Origin: G001797105 sp964528155
GTDB taxonomy: Bacteria; Chloroflexota; Anaerolineae; Anaerolineales; E44-bin32
Reading direction: 5' to 3'
NCBI GenBank assembly: GCA_964528155.1
Contig: CAZGRL010000171.1
Location: forward strand, 1 to 6,824
DNA: 6,824 nt
The notes beneath the pieces were generated by a model. The model was not told the DNA's origin. It searched no databases and saw nothing but the letters and a program-made list of their open reading frames with translations. Position 1 is the stretch's first letter, and each line of letters opens with the position of its first letter. The translations under genes and the position numbers were made by a program. Positions 1-4,885 of the stretch are shown here, one piece after another.

Positions 1-71
1 TCCTAGTTTGGCGCGTCAGATTCATTCACACGCTCTTGGGGAAGGGGGCAGGGGGGGAGAGCTCTGCCGCG
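1..71. other. Downstream region with C-rich transcript tract
   Basis: Downstream of the VWA stop there is no hairpin plus T-run terminator. The + strand carries G-runs at 38-41, 44-48 and 51-57. In the operon mRNA this is a C-rich, G-poor tract, which could favour Rho-dependent termination. On the + strand it could form a G-quadruplex. Both are inference. No gene is seen here. Confidence 0.3.
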
Positions 72-1190
72 CTAGCGCAGCCGCACGCGCGGCTTTGACG
101 TGTCCGCCAGCTTGATCCTCGGCGCGGTTGGCGAGCGGCCTTCACGGGCGCCAAACAACCGGCCGACGATCCCTGGCGCGAACAGCAACACCACCAATCC
201 AGCCGCCAATCCAAGAAACAACGGCCACGTGTTCGTCTGCGCAACCTCGGGGACCAATCCTCCAGGGTTGTACGTGCCGCTCGTGCTCGAAGCATCCGCT
301 CCACGGGCAAGGGCCACGGTCAGAGATCGGTTCACACCGTCGCGCAGCTCGGCGGTTGTCGTGTACGTAAGTGCGTATTCGCTGTGCAGGGCGCGGCTGT
401 ACCGCTCGTAGATGGCAGTCAGGGCGGTCTGATCGGCGGCATATGCGTACGTCCCGCCGGCACGGTCGGCCAGCGAGCGGAGCGCCTGCACGTCCAACCC
501 GGCCTGGCTCACCCCCATCAGAGACGGATCGCCCAGACCGATCGTCGAGATCGACAGTCCGGTCGGACCGATCCGTGAGATCACATCCGAGGACGTATGT
601 TGGCTTCGGTTGTCCAACCCATCAGTCAGGACCAGGATCGCCTTACGACCTGTCGTCCCCGAGAGGATTCCTACGCCCTGGTAGAGCGCGTCATACATCG
701 CCGTATCGTGTTGTGCGACGATACCATCGATGGCATTCAGCAGCGCCTGGCGGTCGGTGGTGAGCGGCTGAACGAGCTCCAACTCCGTGTTGAATGTCAA
801 CAGACCGGTGACGTCGTCCCCCTTCATCTGTCTCACGTAGGCGGCGGCGGCATCCTTGGCGCCAGTCAACTTGTCGGCCTTGTTCATGCTTCCCGACACG
901 TCGATGACCAACAGCGTAGATAGCGGATTGACGTCGCCGAGAGGATGCATCTCCTCCGCCTGCACCGCTTTCCCGTTTTCCGACAGGGCGATCTGGGCCG
1001 GATCGATCGCCAGCGGCTCACCGTTGTTGTCGGTCGCCGAGACGTACACGGTGATGCGCGGGAACTCGGAGGTGTCGATCTGCGTGATGTGGATGTTGTT
1101 TGGCTCCTGACGAGGCGGCAGGAAAGCAGTCGTCAGGAGCAAGCATGCCAGGGCTAAACCGCGAAGAAATCGACCCATCATCACGGTCAT
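72..1190 (-). CDS. Secreted, C-terminally anchored von Willebrand factor A (VWA) domain protein
   Basis: This is a 372-residue protein with a signal peptide (about 1-26) and a short N-terminal beta region (about 30-90). A VWA domain follows (about 91-265) with an intact metal site: D97-x-S99-x-S101 (VIDVSGSM), T163 and D190 (LTDGLDN). Next come a small beta-rich segment (270-305), one membrane helix (about 322-343) and a basic cytoplasmic tail of about 29 residues. VWA domains bind protein ligands through Mg2+, so an extracytoplasmic adhesion or receptor role is likely. The tail carries PRIKL (357-361) and ends KPRVRLR, closely matching the E2 tail, and would face the conjugation enzymes in the cytosol. 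ATG 1190 has AGAGG 9 bases upstream. ATGs at 1178 and 1175 lack a ribosome site. Cys16 lies within the hydrophobic core and does not make a convincing lipobox. Last gene of the cluster in this window. Confidence 0.9.
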   Translation of the reverse strand: MTVMMGRFLRGLALACLLLTTAFLPPRQEPNNIHITQIDTSEFPRITVYVSATDNNGEPLAIDPAQIALSENGKAVQAEEMHPLGDVNPLSTLLVIDVSGSMNKADKLTGAKDAAAAYVRQMKGDDVTGLLTFNTELELVQPLTTDRQALLNAIDGIVAQHDTAMYDALYQGVGILSGTTGRKAILVLTDGLDNRSQHTSSDVISRIGPTGLSISTIGLGDPSLMGVSQAGLDVQALRSLADRAGGTYAYAADQTALTAIYERYSRALHSEYALTYTTTAELRDGVNRSLTVALARGADASSTSGTYNPGGLVPEVAQTNTWPLFLGLAAGLVVLLFAPGIVGRLFGAREGRSPTAPRIKLADTSKPRVRLR

Positions 1191-1193
1191 AGG

Positions 1194-2051
1194 TCACCGC
1201 CTCTCGTGGTAGATCAACTCGGTATTTCCCAGCCGGATCTTCGCTCTGCCGGGGATCTTATCCAGGGAGATCTTCCGGCCGTTGACGAAAGTGCCCGTGG
1301 TGCTCATGTCCTGCAAGGTGAAGTGCGTGCCCAGACCGTGAAGCATGGCGTGTTGAGCATCGATGTCGGGATCGGGCAACACGATGTCGGCCTTGAGCGG
1401 GTTGCTCCCCAGGATCGCGTCCGGCCCTCCCGCGCGCATGAACTTGTCCAGGATGAACTCGGTTCCTTTGAGTTTCCCGCTGGCGACTTCGAGCCAGGCG
1501 CGAGAGAGCAGCACGACGACCAGAGCAATCAGAGCGCCGACGGACATACCCAGAAGCATCAATCCGGCGACTTTTCCGATCATCGGATCGCCCAGCCATT
1601 CCCGGGTGAACTCGAGCAATGCACCGCCGACTAGCCCGCCGACGGCGCCTCCGAGCGCGCCCTTCCACACCTGGCTGCGTCCGGTCACGCCCTCGGCCGC
1701 ACCGATGAGCAGCCCGAACATTCCCCATCCAAGGGCCCGAGCGGCGACACCCGCGCCGCCCAGTTGAAAAGTGAACTCGCCCAGGGGAAGTCCGATCGCA
1801 CCGGCGACGAATCCGAGCGCGCCGCCGAAAGCCCCGGCGCGCAACGCGTGAACCGGGTTCCGCGTGAGCAAACCCTCGGCCGCGCCGATCATCAACCCGA
1901 CGCTGAGACCGATCAGCGCGCCGACGACGAGATCGCTCACGTAGATCCTGCTCGAGAAAGAAAGGCCCAGGATGTTGCTGATCTGCCATCCGATCAGGCC
2001 TCCCATCGCACCCAGCACGGCATAGTAGTATGCGCGCATGTGTCGACTCAT
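1194..2051 (-). CDS. Glycine-rich multi-pass membrane protein with C-terminal FHA domain
   Basis: This 285-residue protein has about six hydrophobic, Gly-rich helices in residues 8-183 and a forkhead-associated (FHA) domain in about 187-283. FHA signs are GSNPLKADIVLPDPDI, QHAML around H234, and STTGTFVNGRK (250-260), followed by the late IRLGNTELIY strand. The usual phosphopeptide-contacting Arg (GR) is replaced by Ser216, and the SRxHA Ser-Arg by Asp-Ala, so classical phospho-Thr binding is doubtful. The membrane part contains an internal duplication: residues about 49-90 and 109-150 share IGAAEG, then a Gly-Ala zipper. ATG 2051 has a perfect AGGAGG 8 bases upstream inside the JAB stop region. 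It sits 3 bases before the VWA gene. Function is not recognised; it may be a membrane scaffold exposing FHA to the cytoplasm for Ubl-pathway proteins, or a sensor partner of the VWA protein. Confidence 0.88.
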   Translation of the reverse strand: MSRHMRAYYYAVLGAMGGLIGWQISNILGLSFSSRIYVSDLVVGALIGLSVGLMIGAAEGLLTRNPVHALRAGAFGGALGFVAGAIGLPLGEFTFQLGGAGVAARALGWGMFGLLIGAAEGVTGRSQVWKGALGGAVGGLVGGALLEFTREWLGDPMIGKVAGLMLLGMSVGALIALVVVLLSRAWLEVASGKLKGTEFILDKFMRAGGPDAILGSNPLKADIVLPDPDIDAQHAMLHGLGTHFTLQDMSTTGTFVNGRKISLDKIPGRAKIRLGNTELIYHERR

Positions 2052-2055
2052 CCCT

Positions 2056-2721
2056 TCAGCCTCCTGTCACCAGCGCCACGTCTTGTTCCGAGTGCATGTT
2101 CTCCCAATAGACAATGCTCCGCTTCTTTGCGTTGAGCAACTCGTGGAAGCCGTAGTAGCGGCGTGGATCGAGCGACCCATCCTGAGAGCGGACAAAGAAG
2201 CCGGCCTCCTGAGCGTGCGGGTCGATCACCAGCGCCACTTGCCACATCTCAGGGAAGAAGTGCTCGTGCAACCACGTGTCGTAGCTCGATAGAAACACGC
2301 CCATGTGCGGATGGGTGTGATACCAGCCGACCATTTGCTTCCCAGGGTATCTCTCTTCAAGAGCGTCATTGAGTGCCACCAGGCTGTTCTGCGTGAATGT
2401 CACGAAATTGCTCCCATGACGCGTGTGGGGCGCCGGTAGCACACCCTCGACGACGACGAACGTCTCGCCGCTGTTGGCGTCTAGTCGCCACTTGCCGGCT
2501 AGCACGCCGCCGACTTCGTTCTCCAGATCGGATCCAGCCTGCGCGCAAACCCGGACGAAGGCGCGTTGGGTGATGAAGACCGAGACGGCCGGAGTGTCGG
2601 CTTCGGGTTCGTGCGGCGAGCGCCATTGAAGCGAGCACGCGCGCGGTATGCGCGACGTGCGCACGCGCTGCGGCTCCCTCGGAAGAAGACGCAGACGAGG
2701 TTCACTCATCGATGCGTGCAC
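2056..2721 (-). CDS. JAB/JAMM (MPN) metalloprotease, candidate Ubl deconjugase
   Basis: This 221-residue protein is a probable zinc isopeptidase that removes or processes the Ubl. The JAMM motif is intact: E69 (in NEVGGVLAG), H135-x-H137 (YHTHP), S145 and D148, an exact H-x-H-x7-S-x2-D. The catalytic domain spans about 45-205. Residues 1-42 are a basic, Pro-rich extension containing PRLRL (8-12), a motif also present at the ends of the E2 and VWA proteins. No signal peptide or membrane segment is visible, so it is probably cytosolic. It begins 27 bases after the Ubl stop and ends 4 bases before the FHA gene. The start is ambiguous: GTG 2721 has GAGG only 3 bases away, while ATG 2709 (giving 217 residues) has that site 15 bases away. 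Its last residues (TGG) come from bases that also form the next gene's AGGAGG, so they should not be read as a ubiquitin-like tail. Confidence 0.92.
   Translation of the reverse strand: MHASMSEPRLRLLPREPQRVRTSRIPRACSLQWRSPHEPEADTPAVSVFITQRAFVRVCAQAGSDLENEVGGVLAGKWRLDANSGETFVVVEGVLPAPHTRHGSNFVTFTQNSLVALNDALEERYPGKQMVGWYHTHPHMGVFLSSYDTWLHEHFFPEMWQVALVIDPHAQEAGFFVRSQDGSLDPRRYYGFHELLNAKKRSIVYWENMHSEQDVALVTGG
2060..2065 (-). promoter_or_regulatory. Strong ribosome binding site for the FHA protein
   Basis: A perfect AGGAGG sits on the minus strand 8 bases before ATG 2051, within the last codons of the JAB gene. This arrangement supports coupled translation and explains the Gly-Gly at the JAB C terminus. 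Confidence 0.7.
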
Positions 2722-2748
2722 CGGCCTCGGACCAAAGCAGCGACCCCC

Positions 2749-3015
2749 TCATCCCGCAGTGACGTCGGCGGTGAGCATCAGGCGATCGCCCTCAGGGACT
2801 TCCGCCTGATCGAGCGTCTCTTCCTCCTGAAGCTCCCGTCCGAGGGCCTTGCTGTCGATCCTGTAGCTCATCGGACGACCATCGGGGCCAGTCGTGGGGA
2901 GCTCGAGGCTGGTGGCGAGCTCGGGAAGGAGTTCTTTGACCGCCACGTCGCCCGGCACCTCGGCGGAACGAGACCCGCCCGAGGGGAGTACGAAGTTCAC
3001 CGTCTTGTCTGCCAT
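2749..3015 (-). CDS. Free YukD/EsaB-like ubiquitin-like modifier ending in Gly
   Basis: This 88-residue protein is the likely modifier of the pathway. It is a small beta-grasp protein of the YukD/EsaB type (TVNFVLPSGG start, central GPDGRPMSYR, then DSKALGRELQEEETL, end DRLMLTADVTAG). It terminates at Gly88, so it would need no processing before E1 adenylation. It has one Gly (A-G) rather than the Gly-Gly of ubiquitin. Lysines at 4, 27 and 56 could allow chain formation, which is untested. I chose ATG 3015 because a perfect AGGAGG lies 8 bases upstream and the E2-fused paralogue starts at the same alignment column. A longer frame from GTG 3075 would add an unlikely Arg/Ser-rich leader. The strong ribosome site suggests higher synthesis than the neighbouring enzymes. 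YukD relatives also occur in type VII secretion without conjugation, but the E1, E2 and JAB neighbours favour conjugation here. Confidence 0.9.
   Translation of the reverse strand: MADKTVNFVLPSGGSRSAEVPGDVAVKELLPELATSLELPTTGPDGRPMSYRIDSKALGRELQEEETLDQAEVPEGDRLMLTADVTAG
2752..3015 (-). repeat. Ubl-coding direct repeat, copy 2 (free modifier)
   Basis: This is the second copy of the Ubl unit, with a stop codon directly after the Gly codon where copy 1 continues into the E2. The free copy therefore ends exactly at the position that would be the cleavage point in the fusion. Confidence 0.85.
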
Positions 3016-3023
3016 CTTGTGTT

Positions 3024-3029
3024 CCTCCT
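3024..3029 (-). promoter_or_regulatory. Strong ribosome binding site that fixes the Ubl start
   Basis: A perfect AGGAGG lies on the minus strand 8 bases before ATG 3015. It rules against the GTG at 3075 and suggests the modifier is translated more strongly than the E1, E2 and RING genes, whose sites are weaker. Confidence 0.75.
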
Positions 3030-3071
3030 GACTTCTACTGGATCTAGCCGGAATGTCGCTGCAAACCCGCC

Positions 3072-3917
3072 TCACTTCAACCGGATGCGTGGCTTGTCCT
3101 TCGACGCCCCTGGTTTCAGTTTCACTCGCTCACGGCGCAGAAGCTCCCGCCGATCTACTGGGAATGCATCCGGATGATGTGCCCGATAGTCACGCGACCA
3201 GCGCGCCGCTTCGGGATCCCAGGGGAAGGGTGGTCTGGTCGGGTCGTCGTGAAAGTTCTTGTATTGCACCATCTCGCCCAGCATCACCACCAATCGGTCG
3301 AGAGAGCGGCTGGCGGTCCACCAGGCGGCGTCGATGCACACGCTGCCGTTCAAATGGTTGATGTTGGGATGCCAGATGGGAGTGAGCCACTTCATCCCCG
3401 GCCAGCGCTGAGGGTACTGATTGTGGAGATAGATTTCGACCTTGTGCCGGCTGGCGAACTTGGGCCGGCCCCCCTTGTCAACCCCGACAATGCCTTTGCA
3501 TCTGAACGTGACGACGTAGCGCTCGGGCGGCAAACCGCCCGAAACGGGCTCGGTTTCAAAAGTGATCAGGTCGCTGCGAGCGACGAGCTCGCGCATCAAT
3601 TCGTGGTCGGCGTGAAGGCGTCGCATCCGCGGGCTTTGATCGAGCGAACCCGCGCCGGCGGTGATGTCGGCGGTCAGGATCAACCTGTCGTCGCTCGGCA
3701 CCCCGGCACCGGCAAGCGTCTCTTCCTCGCGCAGCTCGCGGCCGAGCGCCTTGCTGTCGAGACGGTAGCCCATCGGTCGTCCGTCGGGACCGACCGTCGG
3801 GAGCTTAAGCAGGGAGGTCAGCTCGGCCAGGAGGTCACGCAGGGCGACGTCGTCCGGCACTTCGGCCATCCGGGCGCCCCCGTTGGGCAGGACGATCGTG
3901 ACGGTCAGGTCAGGCAT
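3072..3917 (-). CDS. YukD-like ubiquitin-like domain fused to E2 (UBC) conjugating enzyme
   Basis: This 281-residue fusion is likely the E2 of the pathway, accepting Ubl from E1 on a Cys and passing it to substrate. Residues 1-88 are a YukD/EsaB-like beta-grasp domain ending in TAG (86-88), about 69% identical by my count (61/88, ungapped) to the free Ubl encoded next. Residues about 95-245 are a UBC domain: YPxxWPG, then HPNIN with H183-P184-N185, and catalytic C194 in GSVCID, at the same HPN-to-Cys spacing scale as eukaryotic E2s, followed by WW and a late PWDPEAARW element. N185 is the oxyanion-hole Asn. W177 aligns by eye with the RING-binding Phe62 of UbcH5. A basic tail ends KPRIRLK (275-281). 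The ATG at 3917 has GGAG 7 bases upstream. An Ubl placed before an E2 could be a docking domain or a precursor cut after G88. Confidence 0.93.
   Translation of the reverse strand: MPDLTVTIVLPNGGARMAEVPDDVALRDLLAELTSLLKLPTVGPDGRPMGYRLDSKALGRELREEETLAGAGVPSDDRLILTADITAGAGSLDQSPRMRRLHADHELMRELVARSDLITFETEPVSGGLPPERYVVTFRCKGIVGVDKGGRPKFASRHKVEIYLHNQYPQRWPGMKWLTPIWHPNINHLNGSVCIDAAWWTASRSLDRLVVMLGEMVQYKNFHDDPTRPPFPWDPEAARWSRDYRAHHPDAFPVDRRELLRRERVKLKPGASKDKPRIRLK
3654..3917 (-). repeat. Ubl-coding direct repeat, copy 1 (fused to E2)
   Basis: These 264 bases encode the N-terminal Ubl of the E2 fusion and are a diverged direct duplicate of 2752-3015. The proteins align without gaps over 88 residues with 61 identities. 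Conserved blocks include GPDGRPM and DSKALGREL. Gene duplication followed by fusion, or the reverse order, is implied. Confidence 0.85.
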
Positions 3918-3982
3918 CGATCGACTCCGTTTTCCTCATCCGTCGGTCGCAAGTGATCCGGGCGCGCGGTCGATGGTTCTCA

Positions 3983-4885
3983 TCAGTGGTGATGAGGGAC
4001 CTGACACATCCCCGTCATCGCCCAGCAGTCGGCGTGGTGTCGGGTGTGGCAGACCTTGCACGTGACCACGCCTCGCGGGTCGTGTCGTTCGACAACATCC
4101 AGACAGTATGGACAGCGATGCTCCTCGACGCCGAGCAATCGGACGTGCCCTCGCCGGATCGACTCTCGCCGGCGTAGAAGCCTTGTGGACAGGTTCCATT
4201 TTGGGAGACGCTCTCTCAGCCATCTTCCGCGCCAGATGCCTCTCCAGCCGCGGACTCTCCCGGAGAAGCCTCGCCGGATCCGATCGGCGTGAAGGGCGAA
4301 CCGCGATTGCAGACCGCGGCTCGCTCCCTGCAAGACGGCCATCGCGCGGCCAGTCAGGGTGGGGGAGGGTTGCCGGGCGGCGCGAGCCGCGCCTTCCGTT
4401 TCCGGGACCCGATCGGCGAAATCGGCGGGAGGCGCCGCCCGCCGCCGTTTCCATGCGGTCATCGCCAGAATTGCCGACGTGGCGCCGATCGTCACCTGGA
4501 GAAGGCCGTCCCAATTCGCCGACGAATGTACCTGACGACGGAGCACCAGGCCGGTGTCGCCGCCGCTGACCCACCCGATGAAGAGCATGCTGACGATCAT
4601 TGTCGCGATGGAGGCCAGCATGCGCAGCAGGGCGGTGTGATCTCGCAGCACTCGACGAGCAGTGAACCCCGAAATCAGACCCAGGCTGGCGGAGGTCGCC
4701 CACTTGAACGCGGCTGGCGCGATGGTGCGATTGGCCAACCCGACAAAGCTCAGGCCAATCCCGGCGACCAGGCCGACAAGGAAGACTGTGGCCAGCTTGC
4801 GCAAGAGCATCCGACCGCGTGTCAGTCGCTCGATACGTGCGGGATTGTGCATGGCCTCGACCCGAACACCCATCGGCAGTCTCAC
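3983..4885 (-). CDS. Four-TM membrane protein with C-terminal RING-like zinc domain (candidate E3 ligase)
   Basis: This is a 300-residue protein with four predicted membrane helices (about 31-51, 59-76, 86-106, 126-144). A long Arg-rich, Lys-poor linker (about 145-255) follows, then a compact Cys/His domain at the extreme C terminus. The ligand spacing is C258-x2-C261, C276-x2-C279, H283 or H284, C287, C294 and a terminal His cluster (298-300). It includes the CxxCxxxHHxxCW signature of prokaryotic RING-type treble clefs. It lies between the E1 and E2 genes, which supports an E3 role that recruits charged E2 to the membrane; this is inferred, not shown. The GTG at 4885 overlaps the E1 stop (GTGA), suggesting translational coupling. 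ATG at 4873 is an alternative start, and neither has a strong ribosome site. A longer frame over the same bases (3936-4952) lacks the membrane helices and zinc ligands. The last two zinc ligands are non-standard (Cys plus His), so a non-RING zinc finger remains possible. Confidence 0.85.
   Translation of the reverse strand: MRLPMGVRVEAMHNPARIERLTRGRMLLRKLATVFLVGLVAGIGLSFVGLANRTIAPAAFKWATSASLGLISGFTARRVLRDHTALLRMLASIATMIVSMLFIGWVSGGDTGLVLRRQVHSSANWDGLLQVTIGATSAILAMTAWKRRRAAPPADFADRVPETEGAARAARQPSPTLTGRAMAVLQGASRGLQSRFALHADRIRRGFSGRVRGWRGIWRGRWLRERLPKWNLSTRLLRRRESIRRGHVRLLGVEEHRCPYCLDVVERHDPRGVVTCKVCHTRHHADCWAMTGMCQVPHHH

Noticed and set aside
1128..1152. Lipoprotein signal at Cys16 of the VWA protein
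   Set aside because: The preceding residues are ALA rather than a canonical lipobox, and hydrophobic residues continue after the Cys, so an ordinary signal peptide fits better.
2056..2064. Gly-Gly at the C terminus of the JAB protein, like ubiquitin
   Set aside because: These codons are part of the AGGAGG ribosome site of the next gene, and the protein is a protease, not a beta-grasp modifier.
3016..3075. Longer Ubl starting at GTG 3075, overlapping the E2 stop
   Set aside because: The added 20 residues are Arg/Ser-rich with no counterpart in the paralogue, while ATG 3015 has a perfect ribosome site.
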